Shown: piece by piece, positions 45,481 to 55,436 of the stretch
How the letters are laid out: each line of letters opens with the position of its first letter
How positions within the stretch are numbered: the first letter of the stretch is position 1
From: Rhizaria sp. SCN 62-66
Taxonomy: Eukaryota > Rhizaria, unplaced
Reading direction: 5' to 3'
NCBI GenBank assembly: GCA_001724265.1
Contig: MEDY01000184.1
Span: 39,941 to 103,940 of the forward strand
Length of the DNA stretch: 64,000 nt
The notes under the pieces: model-generated
What the model was told of the DNA's origin: nothing
What the model saw: the letters and a program-made list of their open reading frames with translations, nothing else
Databases searched by the model: none
Program-made: the position numbers and the translations under genes

Positions 45481-46427
45481 ATGCTGCACCGGTCTGCGGG
45501 CCCGTCGTTCCGCGAGAAGGCGGCGGAGCAGACGGCCGAGGCGCGCTCGACGACCATCATCCGCATCGTCGACCACCTTAGGGTCACGCGCCAAGCCATC
45601 TCCTTCAACGACCTCAAGCTTAAGTTCAGTCTCCCGCGCGACGACCGCACGCTGCAGCTGCTGATCGAGGAGCTCCAGCGGCACGAGGCCGTCGTGGCGG
45701 ACCTCGTCTCCATCCCGCCAACCTTCGCGTACAAGTCGCGCGTGGCCATCAAGTACGGCCGCGTCGTCACCTCGGCGGCCACGCTCGAGGAGCTCTGCGG
45801 CGAACACCCCGAGGGCGTGCTGCGCAGTGACCTGGAGGACGCTTACCAGGTCGCGAAGGACCACATCACTGAGCTGCTGACGCAGGGCCGCCTCCTCGAG
45901 TTCAAGGTACGTTCTTTGATAATACGCGAATCAGAGGAGATTTGGTGATACGGACGCGTAGCATTGTATCTTTAAAGCTATATGCAAGTTTTTCTTTGTT
46001 CTCAATCAGGTTACGCGATAGATATTTCATGTACTATTTTGGATCTCCCTCACCCATTTTTTTTTTACTTTGCTTTGCTCTGCTCACGTCTGCTTCCTGC
46101 TAACAGAACACGTCGAATCGCAACAACAGCGGTCCGGTGATCTTCCCCGCGGTCGTGGCCTCCGCGGGCACGGTGTTTCCGGCGCACATCCGCGACATGT
46201 GGAACAAGGTCGAGCTCCCGTCGTCGATGGCCGAGATCGAGAAGGCGCTCACCGACGCGGGGCACAGCGTGCTCGCGCGCGCCAGCGCCAGCGCCACGGC
46301 AGCCGCGCGCCAGGGACAGATCAAGCGCGGCTTTGGCGCCGGGCGCGGCGGCAAGAAGGACGGCGGGCTGCTGGGCCGCAAGCTCGTCAACAAGCACATG
46401 GCGAACACACTCTTCAAGAAGGCGTGA
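45481..46427 (+). CDS. GTF2E2: General transcription factor TFIIE beta subunit
   Basis: Two exons, 45481-45906 and 46107-46427; 248 residues, TGA stop. Intron donor GTACGT, acceptor CTAACAG, phase 0. TFIIE beta helps TFIIE alpha recruit TFIIH and open the promoter for RNA polymerase II. Two tandem winged-helix regions are visible: the first at about residues 25-88 (IIRIVDHLRV to FAYKSRVAIK), the second at about 95-180, including the LLEDIEEA-like SDLEDAYQVAKDHI helix. The conserved IRDMWNKVELPSSMAEIEKAL segment corresponds to the family's [20 protein letters not shown]. The C-terminus is basic (GRGGKKDGG, NKHMANTLFKKA), as in the family. Confidence 0.88.
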
Positions 46428-47047
46428 GAGCAGAGCGAAGTCGTGGCGGCGCGTCCGACATGTGTTTGTTGTACATGTGTGTGCTGTTATAAATGTTTGT
46501 GCTACACATGTTTGCTGTGGGTGAGTTTTGGCCAGCGCTGCTGTTCTGGCATCACTCTTGCCAGCGTAGCGTCATCAGCTATATTGTGAATCGCTGATTT
46601 CGCCGCGACGCGGGCCGCAAACGGCGAGGCAGCATTGTTGGTGATGGCAACGATTTATCGTGGCTTGACGTCCGCCGGTGTCACCGAGCTCTGCAACTTA
46701 GTTCACCGAGCGAGCCTCGAGTGCTACCCAACATCTTCATCGCAAGCTACATTGACCACTGGTGTGCGTTCAGATATCAGACGTTGATAAACGAGACATT
46801 TAAGATGTACAACGTACAATTTACAAAATGAATAAAGGAAGAAATTTAAACAGCGAATCAACCCAATCTCAACAACGCAGTTGACACTCACTGATGTGAC
46901 AATGCTTTTCACTTGTCTTACGAGATGTGTATTCAATATTATTAGTCGCTGTATTATTAAATCCCAATTATGGGGATTGTAATGCACTATTGTAACAAAA
47001 GCTCGCTGTGTAATCAAGTCAGCAGTGCTCATTTGACGTGAAGATGA
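46428..47047. other. Convergent spacer
   Basis: 3' regions of TFIIE beta and the NEK-like kinase. AT-rich, with repeated ACATGTTTG-type units at about 46460-46520. No gene is seen. Confidence 0.5.
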
Positions 47048-50000
47048 TTAGTTATGATATTCTTCCTCCTCATTGTCTTCATCAGTGTCGTCACCTTCGT
47101 CTTCATCATCATCTCCAATCTCGTCCTCATCCTCATCTTCGAAGTCACTGTCGTCTTCATCTCCTTCTTCGTCTTCATCTTCATCTTCATCTTCATCTTC
47201 ATCTTCGTCGTCATCCTCGTCGTTTCCGTCATTGTCCTCGTCGCTGCCGCTGCTTTCTTCGTCGTCATCATCCTTGTCCTCATCTTCAGCGTCGTCGTCG
47301 TCGTCACCATCAACATCGGCATCGTCATCGTCATCCTCGTCTTCATCATCATCCTCGTCGTCATCATCGTCATTATGGTCACCGTCGCTGTCGTCGTCAT
47401 CCTCCTCAGCATCAGCATCATGCTCATCTTCCTCTTCCTCATCGTCAACATGAACAGTAGCAGTAGCACCAGAAGCAGGAGTCCCAGCCAAACCCGCACT
47501 GCCACCCGCCGTACTCGCCGCCGCCCTGGTCTCCAAGTCGAGCTTCTTCGCGTACGCGATCACGGCGTCCAGCGCCAGCGTCGCCGCGCCGAAGCTCACG
47601 TCCATCTTGCGCCCCACGGCGCTCGACACGGCCGCGCTCACGGCGGGCAGAGGCAGCGGCGCGGGCGGGGCGGGCTTAGCGGCGTCGGCGCTGCAGCTGC
47701 TGTTACTGCCGTTGCTGGTGGCAGCGCGCGACGTCGTGGCTGCAGCGGCGACAGCGGCCGCAGCGGCGGCGGCGACAGCACTGGTCTTGGCGGAGATTGA
47801 CGGCACTAGCACAATGCTGCGCATGCGCGCCGTGCCACCAACCACGACAGACTGGCCTTGAGTCTGGCCCTGGCTCTGGCCCTGGCCTGGGTTCGCAGTT
47901 GCGGACAGAGGGCGAGACACAGAACCACTGCTTGCGCCAGTGCTCGTGCCATTGATCGTGATCGTGGTTGAGTCGGCCACTGGGCGCGGGTACGGAGGCG
48001 GAGCCACAATGAGAGGTCGCTTAGACCCATCTAAGGATGATTTCTTGTCCGAGAGCGCAGCCCTGGGCAGCGGGGACCGCGTTGGCGTCGCGGCAGAGGA
48101 GACAGTGTCCGCCGTGTCCGCATCCGTATCAGCGTACACAGCCGCAGTCGCACTGTCAGCCGCGTTCTGGGTCTCCGCAGACTCAACATCTGCAGTATCA
48201 TCTGTCTCGAGCTGTTCACTCTGATGCTTGGACTCGACCTTGATGGCCGGCTCCGAAGCAGCGATGGTGTTGGAGGCAGCGTCACGGAGACGGAGAACGA
48301 GTTTGAGGGGCTTCGGGGGTGTCTTGACGCTTGCAGCAACGGTAGCCGTCGCAGCTGCATCGACAGCAACAGAGTTGTCGTTCGCCGTCGCGGCGTGCGT
48401 ATCGTTGGCCTGGTTGTCATCGACAGCTTCAAGATTGTTGTTCGCAACAACGCCAGCATCGACACTCGCGTCAGCGCCATTGTCGTCAATGTTGACCTCA
48501 CCATCAGCGCTGCCCACATCGACATTGTCGCAGCCGCCGTAGTCGTCGTAGACGCCGCTCGCGTAGATGTCGTAGTCGCCGTCGTCATCGTCACCGGGGA
48601 CATCAACACGCGCACCATCACCATCGCCTTCAACAGGCTCAACGACGTCGCCGTCGCCGTCACCGTCAACAATATTTACACTGTCGCAATCGAGGTGCTT
48701 GGATGGCGAAGTGAGCGCCTGCGTGTACGCGTGGCTAAACGTGGGCGCAGTGACGTAGTAGCCACCAACCCCGTCCTCGTCCTCGGCAGCGATCTCAGCC
48801 ACAGCGGTCTTGGTGGCAGAGCGAGACTCGGCGTCGACGCCGTTGTTGGCGCTCGTGTGGTGAGTGAGAGCAGAGAAGTCGTGTTCGTCGATGGAGATGG
48901 CCGCATACTCAAACGCAGATACCACGGCGTTCGCAGTCCCCGAAGTTGGAGAGTTGGCAAGAGTAGCGTTGTCATTCTTCGTCTCCGCGGGAGCAGCGAG
49001 CATAAGAGCAGCCGCATTGTTGGGATTATCGTTGATGCTAACACCGTTCGTGTCGACGACTGTGGGAGCAGCTGAGTCAGCAAAATCGATGCTGTACTCC
49101 TCAACACCAGCACTCGCACCCGCCCCGACGCCAGTGTTGGTGTAAATAGCAGGAGCACTAGGAACAGGAACACCGTCAGTTCCATCAGCCACAACATCGG
49201 CGTCAGCAGGGGCAAGCGACTGAGAGTTCACCTTCTTTGCACTGTTGAAGCCCTTATTGATGTTTGCCAGGCTGCAATCATCGTGCGCGTTGATGTTGAC
49301 AGTGCCGCTGCTCGCGTTGTTGCTGCTGTTGGTGCGATAGTAGTGGTCGATCAGGATCTGCAGCCCCTTGGTCTGTCGCATCACGCGCAGACTCGCGAGT
49401 GTACTCACGCGCGTGTGGTATGCCTTGAGCGCCTGCGGCAGCACGCCCGGCGTCTGCGACAGCGCCTCGGCGGTCGGCGGCACCCATTCGTCGTCGCTGC
49501 CGATCGCGCTAACATTGCTCCCGTTCGCTGCAGTGCTGTTGCTGCTGCCGTTGCCAACGCTGTTGCTGCCGTTGCTTGTGCTGCCGTTCGAGCCGCCGAT
49601 GATGATGCCGCGCACGCCGAGGCCGGACTTGCCGCCTCCGGCGCGGCGGCCGTGCTCGCCCGTGCCGGACCCGGCGGCGGCCGCGGCGGCGGAGTCCGCG
49701 GCGAGCGCGGCGGCGCGCGGCACGGCGGGCTTGCGGCTCGTCCTGGCCGCGAGCTGCTTCCACTCCTGGTCCAGCTGCCGCGCGCGCTCGCGCTCGACCT
49801 CGCGCTCGCGCTGCAGGAACGACACCGCACTAGCGCTGCCCGCGCCCGCGCCGCTGCCGTGCGCGCCCGAGGCCGCGGTCGGGGTCGGGGCGGCGCTGGG
49901 GGCTCCTGGGAGACCGTGGGCCGGCGTGCCGGGAAGCGCCGCCGTCGCCGCCGTCGCCGCCACAGCTGCGGTCGCACCGTGGGCGGCGTGGCCGTGGCCG

Positions 50001-53000
50001 TGAGCGCTGTAGCGGTAAGGCTGCCCGCTGTGCACGCCGACCACGGCGCCCGCGCCCGGCTCGCAGTCGCCGGCGACGTGGTCGCACTCGCGGCGGCCGG
50101 TGCAGTTGCAGCAGCAGCAGCCACACGTGCTGCAGCCACCCGCCTTGGCGGCCTTGGACTTCGCCTTCTTGGACTTGGACTTAGATTTTGACTTGGTGTC
50201 GGATTTAGTCTTCTTGACTTTCCTCGTCATCGTCAAATTGACCGTTGACGTTGCAGTCTGAGGCGCCGTTGACGGGTCTGTGTTACCGCTGTTGTTGCTG
50301 GGCAGCCTGTGCTTCACAGAACGCGAACGCGTCTTCGAGTTCGTGTTGACGCCAGCGCTCGCATTGACGTTAGAGCTCGCGTTGCGGTTGTCCGCGACAG
50401 AGCCTTGACTGCTCGCGTCCTTGGGTTTTTTCTTCGTCTTGGCTTTGTCACTCTTTTCCACAGTAGCACTCGCTGCGGCAGTGATCGCACCTGTGCTACT
50501 GCTGGTGCCAGGAGCCGCGGCGCCGTTGACAGCTAGCGCAGCACTGCTGCCCCTCTTGTCTTTCTTCGCTTTGCTGTTGCTACTGCGATTCGCCTCAGCA
50601 CTGCTTGCTTTGTCCCCGCTGTCAGACTTGGCTTTCGCCTTGGTCTTAATCTTCTTTGTGCCGGTCTTCGTTGTCGCAGCATCGCCCTTGGACTGCTCTG
50701 CGCCACACTTGGAGTGCTCAGCAGAGCTCTTCGAGGCAGAGCTATTGGCGCACTTCATCGGCTTGCTGCACTTGCACGTGCACTTGGAGCACAGCACGAC
50801 GACGCCGCTGCGGTTCACACTTGGGTTCGCATTCACATTAGAGTTGGTTTTGCTATTTCTACGCGATGTACCTTCAGCACTCACACTGCTAGTATCTACG
50901 TTAGCCCTGGCAACGACGCCCGGCGGCGCGGCTGCTCCTGCGTCTGCGTCACTGCTCACGTGGCCGATCCGTGGCACGGCCCCACCGCTGGCCGCAGCGA
51001 GCGTGGCGGCCTGCGCGACGGCCCTCGCGGCGGCCGCGGCGCGGTCGAAGACGCGGACGATCTCGGGCCGCAGCACGTCCGCAGCGAGGATCTGCTCCGC
51101 CGTGGGGCGCTCGCGCGGGTCCTTGGCGAGCAACGAGCGCAACAGGCGGCGAAGCGGCAGGGAGTACACAGCCGGCAGCGGCGGCGGTGCGGTGCGGATA
51201 ATAGCGAGCACGACGGTGGCAATGTTGCTGCCCGCGAAGGGCCGCCGCAGACAGGCGACCTCGTGCATGACGACGCCGAGCGACCACACGTCGGCCTTGC
51301 CGCCGTAGGGATCGCCACGGCAGATCTCGGGCGGGAGGTAGAAGGGCGTGCCTACCTCTGTGCGCGCATGCTCGTTTGTCGCTGCGAGCGAGCGCGCCGA
51401 GCCCAGGTCCGCGAGCTTGAGCGCGCCCGAGCGCGTGAGCAGGATGTTGGGTGACTTGACGTCGCGGTGCAGCGTCTTGCGGCTGTGCAGATAGTGCAGC
51501 GCGAGCGCTAGCTGCACCAGCCAGCGGACCACGGTGCGCTCAGGGAAGTAAAACGATGACTCAGTCAGCGGCTTGGATGTGGCGCTGTGGCTGCTGCTGC
51601 TGTTGTTGTTGATGTTATTAGACACAGCCATGGATGTTGACGCATTGTCGCAAACGCGGCTGTTGCGACCTTCGGGGCCAGCAAGGAGGGCAGCAAGTGT
51701 TTCTGGTGCAGGCTCCTTCTTAGCCCCACTGCCCTTCTTGGCTTTGCCCTTCTTCGCAGCCTTGCCACTGCCACTGACACTGCTGCTGTTGTTCGAGCCA
51801 GCGCTGGCCTTGCTGCTTCCTGCCGTTGCCGTCGCCGTAGCAAGAACAGACATCGTGGCCGCGTGCTTGCTGCCGCTCAAGCTGCCCCTCACGCCCGCGC
51901 CAGCGCTGTCACTACCACCACCAGCCGCAGCAGCGGCAGCGGCGGCAGCGCTAAGTCCGCTGCCGTGGGACTTCTGGCGCCGGTGATGCTGCTTCTGCGG
52001 CGGCTTGTTTGCAGCGGCGGCGTCGCTGTCGATCACAGTAGGACACACACATGCACCTGCACCGGCACCGGCCGCAGCGCCAACAGCGGCCGTGTCAAAC
52101 ACAATAGCATTCTCGCGTTCACGGTCACCGTCCCGCTCACGGTCGTGGTCGCGGTCTCGGGCGCTGGGGGCCTCTGCGTCGTTGTCGACGAGCGTGACAC
52201 TCGCCCTGTCCCCGTTGCCGTCAGCCTCCGCCTGCGCGAGAGCCCTAGCGTCGTCGACGAAGCGCTTCTTCAGCGCGGCGCGCGTCTTGACCAGCGTGTC
52301 CAGGTCCGTCTCTGCGCGCTCCATCACGAGGTTGAGCCGCGCGGGCGAAGCGACCCAGCCGAGCAGCGCGACAAGGCGCGGGTGCTGCAGCCGCGAGAGC
52401 GCGAGAGCCTCGGCCAGCAGCGTCGCCGCCGCGGTCGGCGACGACGCGGCCGCGACGGCCGAGGTGACCGAGGCGACAGCGGCCGTCAGCGCGCTCGCGA
52501 CCGCCGCGGCAGGGGTCGGGGCAGCTTGGTGCGAGACGTCGTTGCCGCCTCTCAGACCTCCGTCACCGTTCGCAGTGGCGTCGCGCTTGTTGCCGGCTTT
52601 GATGTCGTTGACGCCGTCGGAGGGCACTGTGAATGATGAGCCAAAGAGGCCTGGAATAGTGCGGGGGAAAATGACGTCCTTAACGACGAGTACACCGCCA
52701 TTCGCGCTGTCAGGGCTGCTGGTAACAGCGTCAGTGTTGTTGAGAAAGCACATGCAGCCAACCAGATCGTCGTCGTCGTCGTCGGCGTTTCCAGTGTTGC
52801 TGTTGCAGTTGCTTCCATTGCCAGTCTTTGGGTTGCCACAGCAGGCGCAGATACCGCTGCCAGTAACACTAGCGCTATCGCTGTCGCTGTTATCTACAGT
52901 CGCAAGCGGCTTGGCCAAGTACACCGCGCCCGCCGCGCCGTGCCCAATCTTCTGCGTCAGCGCCAGGCACGCGTGCAGCGGCGGCAGCAGCGGCGGAAAG

Positions 53001-54856
53001 TGTGCGCGCATGAAGTTAAGCCGCGCCTCCACATCGTCGCCGTCATTGTCCGCGCCACCAGCGCTGGGGCCGGTGCCTGTGGCAGAGTTGTTGTCGGCAT
53101 TGATGTTGATCGGCGAGCGAATGGTGGCGTCAGGATCGGCGTCGTCGCTGCTATTGTTGTTATTGGCATTGGCGGTGACATTGTCGATAGAGCTTTCGTG
53201 CGCATTGTCATCATTTCTGATATTGTCATTGTTGTAGCTCCTGCCGTTGTTGTTATTGTCACGATTCGCAGGCGAGAACCCGAGACAGTGCACGGGCCTA
53301 TACGCACGATTCCCATCAGCACTGTTGTTGTTGGCTGTGGCTGCAATGGCCGCGCCGCTTGCGAATCCCTTGTCATCATTGCTGTCGTTCACGCCGCCGC
53401 CGTAGCCACTGTGCCTCTGGTTCGCACTCGCGTCACGCGCCACACCGTCGTTGCCGTTGGTATGAGCGCCGTGACACGCGGACGCGTCGCCCCCGGCAGC
53501 GCTGTTGTTGAGATACGACTGCGCAAACGCGGCGTCGTCGAGTGGCTTCGTGGGGTCAAAGGAACCGAAACAGAAGCCGCCCTGGTCGGAAGTCAGGCCG
53601 CCCTGCGCCGAAGTTAGGCCGCCACGCGCGGACGCCAGACGGCCGCGGTGTGACACAAAGCCCGACTCGTCAGCCGCATCGTCAACATCCTCATCCGCAC
53701 GCGCGCTCGCACGCGCACCCGCCTCGTTGTGATGCGCACTCACTCTAGGGTGCGTCGCTGCAGTGATGTTGGCCGCGATGTCGCTGGGCAGCTCGAAGTA
53801 CGCCCCGTCGAGCCCGCCCCGCGCGGCCACGCTGGCGGGACCGTCGAGCGCGGGGTCCAAGGGCGCCAGGTCGAGGATCGGCACGGAGTCTAAGGGGCTC
53901 CGAGGAGCGGGTAAGTGCGAGTGTAAGTGCCTGGTGGGCGACGCGGACGCACGGCTCGAAGGGGGGCGCTGTGGCTGCTGATGCTGCTGGTGTTGTGAAG
54001 GCAGCGGAGCGAGCCGCGCTGTGCCAGTCGGCAGCCCGGCTTGCGACTGCTGCGGTGCTTGGGTGTGCGACTGCGTGTGCGTGTGCGTGTGCGTGTGCGC
54101 AGGAGAGTGCTGCGGCCGGGGTGACTGCAGTGACAGCAGCTGCAAATGCGACTGTGTGCTGCTGGTGTAGTTATAGTACCCGCTGCTAAGTCCATTGCAG
54201 TTGTTGTTGTTGTTGTTGTTGCTGTTGTTGTTAGCAGCGCTGGCGTTGGGCTGGTAGAGACCTTGATAGAGCATCTGCGTCTGCGTCAAGCCCTGGGTTT
54301 GCCGTCCCTGCCCCTGTTGCTGCTGTTGCTGCTGCTGCGCGGATGGGGTGCTGCGGCGCGCTGATACGGGCGGTAGCACGAACTGTGCGCAGCTCGCACT
54401 CGCATTCACACTCACACCAGCGTTTGCGCCAGACGTTGCATCAACAGTCGAGGAGGACGACGAGGACGATGTCGCCTGAGCAGTGCTATTGTAGGGCCTG
54501 GTGGGGCTGTGCGGGGCGTACTGCGCGGGGCCCAGCACAATCGGCTCGACACCACTCTTGCTAGTGCCAGATGCCGTCGCCGCCGCCGTCAACTGCTGCT
54601 GATGCTCAAGCTGTTGCTGGAAGTGTGTGCCGTGGGTATTGGCGCTCTGGCGGCGCGGTGTAGTCAAGGGCGGTAAAAATGAGCCACTGTTAGCGTCTAC
54701 AGGAGCCACCTGCCTGCCTGCACCCGCCGCGGAGCCGTTGGCAGAGCCGATGACGCCGGCGCCGGCGACCGGGTTCGCGGGGGTAGTGTTTGTGCTGTAT
54801 CCGCCACCGACGCCACCGCTTCCGCTGCCGCGCGCGCTAGTCGGATGCGCAAACAT
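47048..54856 (-). CDS. Giant NEK-like serine/threonine kinase with acidic tail
   Basis: Single uninterrupted frame of 2602 residues, TAA stop. Residues 1-620 are Ser/Asn/Gln/Ala-rich. The kinase N-lobe begins near 630 with the glycine loop GHGAAGAVYLAK. It is split by long inserts (Asp/Asn-rich, Ala/Ser-rich) before the C-lobe near 1095. Catalytic residues are present: Asp1132 in LHRDVKSPNILL, Asp1150 in the DLG version of DFG, and the PPE motif in GTPFYLPPEICRG. The C-lobe (PYGGKADVWSLGVVMHEV, then LLAKDPRERPTAEQIL) is closest to the NEK family. After about 1260 come Lys/Ser-rich, Cys-rich (CSTCGCCCC) and Ala/Asp-rich regions, and the last ~140 residues are nearly all Asp/Glu. NEK kinases act in cilia and mitosis; the role here is unknown. 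Confidence 0.85.
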   Translation of the reverse strand: MFAHPTSARGSGSGGVGGGYSTNTTPANPVAGAGVIGSANGSAAGAGRQVAPVDANSGSFLPPLTTPRRQSANTHGTHFQQQLEHQQQLTAAATASGTSKSGVEPIVLGPAQYAPHSPTRPYNSTAQATSSSSSSSTVDATSGANAGVSVNASASCAQFVLPPVSARRSTPSAQQQQQQQQGQGRQTQGLTQTQMLYQGLYQPNASAANNNSNNNNNNNCNGLSSGYYNYTSSTQSHLQLLSLQSPRPQHSPAHTHTHTHTQSHTQAPQQSQAGLPTGTARLAPLPSQHQQHQQPQRPPSSRASASPTRHLHSHLPAPRSPLDSVPILDLAPLDPALDGPASVAARGGLDGAYFELPSDIAANITAATHPRVSAHHNEAGARASARADEDVDDAADESGFVSHRGRLASARGGLTSAQGGLTSDQGGFCFGSFDPTKPLDDAAFAQSYLNNSAAGGDASACHGAHTNGNDGVARDASANQRHSGYGGGVNDSNDDKGFASGAAIAATANNNSADGNRAYRPVHCLGFSPANRDNNNNGRSYNNDNIRNDDNAHESSIDNVTANANNNNSSDDADPDATIRSPININADNNSATGTGPSAGGADNDGDDVEARLNFMRAHFPPLLPPLHACLALTQKIGHGAAGAVYLAKPLATVDNSDSDSASVTGSGICACCGNPKTGNGSNCNSNTGNADDDDDDLVGCMCFLNNTDAVTSSPDSANGGVLVVKDVIFPRTIPGLFGSSFTVPSDGVNDIKAGNKRDATANGDGGLRGGNDVSHQAAPTPAAAVASALTAAVASVTSAVAAASSPTAAATLLAEALALSRLQHPRLVALLGWVASPARLNLVMERAETDLDTLVKTRAALKKRFVDDARALAQAEADGNGDRASVTLVDNDAEAPSARDRDHDRERDGDRERENAIVFDTAAVGAAAGAGAGACVCPTVIDSDAAAANKPPQKQHHRRQKSHGSGLSAAAAAAAAAGGGSDSAGAGVRGSLSGSKHAATMSVLATATATAGSSKASAGSNNSSSVSGSGKAAKKGKAKKGSGAKKEPAPETLAALLAGPEGRNSRVCDNASTSMAVSNNINNNSSSSHSATSKPLTESSFYFPERTVVRWLVQLALALHYLHSRKTLHRDVKSPNILLTRSGALKLADLGSARSLAATNEHARTEVGTPFYLPPEICRGDPYGGKADVWSLGVVMHEVACLRRPFAGSNIATVVLAIIRTAPPPLPAVYSLPLRRLLRSLLAKDPRERPTAEQILAADVLRPEIVRVFDRAAAAARAVAQAATLAAASGGAVPRIGHVSSDADAGAAAPPGVVARANVDTSSVSAEGTSRRNSKTNSNVNANPSVNRSGVVVLCSKCTCKCSKPMKCANSSASKSSAEHSKCGAEQSKGDAATTKTGTKKIKTKAKAKSDSGDKASSAEANRSSNSKAKKDKRGSSAALAVNGAAAPGTSSSTGAITAAASATVEKSDKAKTKKKPKDASSQGSVADNRNASSNVNASAGVNTNSKTRSRSVKHRLPSNNSGNTDPSTAPQTATSTVNLTMTRKVKKTKSDTKSKSKSKSKKAKSKAAKAGGCSTCGCCCCNCTGRRECDHVAGDCEPGAGAVVGVHSGQPYRYSAHGHGHAAHGATAAVAATAATAALPGTPAHGLPGAPSAAPTPTAASGAHGSGAGAGSASAVSFLQREREVERERARQLDQEWKQLAARTSRKPAVPRAAALAADSAAAAAAGSGTGEHGRRAGGGKSGLGVRGIIIGGSNGSTSNGSNSVGNGSSNSTAANGSNVSAIGSDDEWVPPTAEALSQTPGVLPQALKAYHTRVSTLASLRVMRQTKGLQILIDHYYRTNSSNNASSGTVNINAHDDCSLANINKGFNSAKKVNSQSLAPADADVVADGTDGVPVPSAPAIYTNTGVGAGASAGVEEYSIDFADSAAPTVVDTNGVSINDNPNNAAALMLAAPAETKNDNATLANSPTSGTANAVVSAFEYAAISIDEHDFSALTHHTSANNGVDAESRSATKTAVAEIAAEDEDGVGGYYVTAPTFSHAYTQALTSPSKHLDCDSVNIVDGDGDGDVVEPVEGDGDGARVDVPGDDDDGDYDIYASGVYDDYGGCDNVDVGSADGEVNIDDNGADASVDAGVVANNNLEAVDDNQANDTHAATANDNSVAVDAAATATVAASVKTPPKPLKLVLRLRDAASNTIAASEPAIKVESKHQSEQLETDDTADVESAETQNAADSATAAVYADTDADTADTVSSAATPTRSPLPRAALSDKKSSLDGSKRPLIVAPPPYPRPVADSTTITINGTSTGASSGSVSRPLSATANPGQGQSQGQTQGQSVVVGGTARMRSIVLVPSISAKTSAVAAAAAAAVAAAATTSRAATSNGSNSSCSADAAKPAPPAPLPLPAVSAAVSSAVGRKMDVSFGAATLALDAVIAYAKKLDLETRAAASTAGGSAGLAGTPASGATATVHVDDEEEEDEHDADAEEDDDDSDGDHNDDDDDEDDDEDEDDDDDADVDGDDDDDAEDEDKDDDDEESSGSDEDNDGNDEDDDEDEDEDEDEDEDEEGDEDDSDFEDEDEDEIGDDDEDEGDDTDEDNEEEEYHN
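47051..47460. repeat. Asp/Glu-codon tract (TCATCG/TCTTCA repeats on the plus strand)
   Basis: Encodes the acidic C-terminal tail of the NEK-like kinase on the minus strand. Read on the plus strand it is a long run of TCN/ATC triplets, which creates several meaningless Ser-rich and His-rich frames there. Confidence 0.9.
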
Positions 54857-55436
54857 CCTGCGTCAGTGCAGCCGCGGACGTACCTACAGATCAGCACACT
54901 TGTGCCACTTGCAACCAAGAATCTGTGCGTGTGAGGGCCTGTGGGAGAATTGTTAGTTGGAGTTGTTTCTGCAAAGCTAAGGGTGTAGGAAGCGGTTTGT
55001 AAAGAGGACTGTGAGCGATGACCTTAAGATTGAGATGTATAAATAAAGGAAAATAACAAAACCAAAGAGTTAACTCTCCTGCCAATACTCTTTGAGTCAG
55101 TGACGGTGAGTTTGACGACATGCAGCTGTGTTTTTGCATCCTACCACAAACTGAGCCGTTGCTGCAGTCCTCAATCTCGCAGAGCTTCGACTCGCCTAAG
55201 TTCCAAGCATACAAACGACGGCCACCTTCGTCAATGAACCAGATTTTTGTTTTCAGGACTATAATGGCGTTATTAGATGCTATGTTCTTATATATGCGCT
55301 CAAGACTATCTTGGCCCTCCCCATATCTTCCTTTTCACTTTGCTGACCACGCTTCCTCCTCTTCACTTCCTTCCTTGTTCCTCGCAGCTCAAACCTCTCT
55401 CAGAACCGCTCGACTGACTGAGTCAGCTAGCGCGCC
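54857..55436. other. Divergent promoter region, kinase and syntaxin-18
   Basis: AT-rich at 54970-55070; one GTGACGGTGAG at 55100-55110. No gene is seen. Confidence 0.5.
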
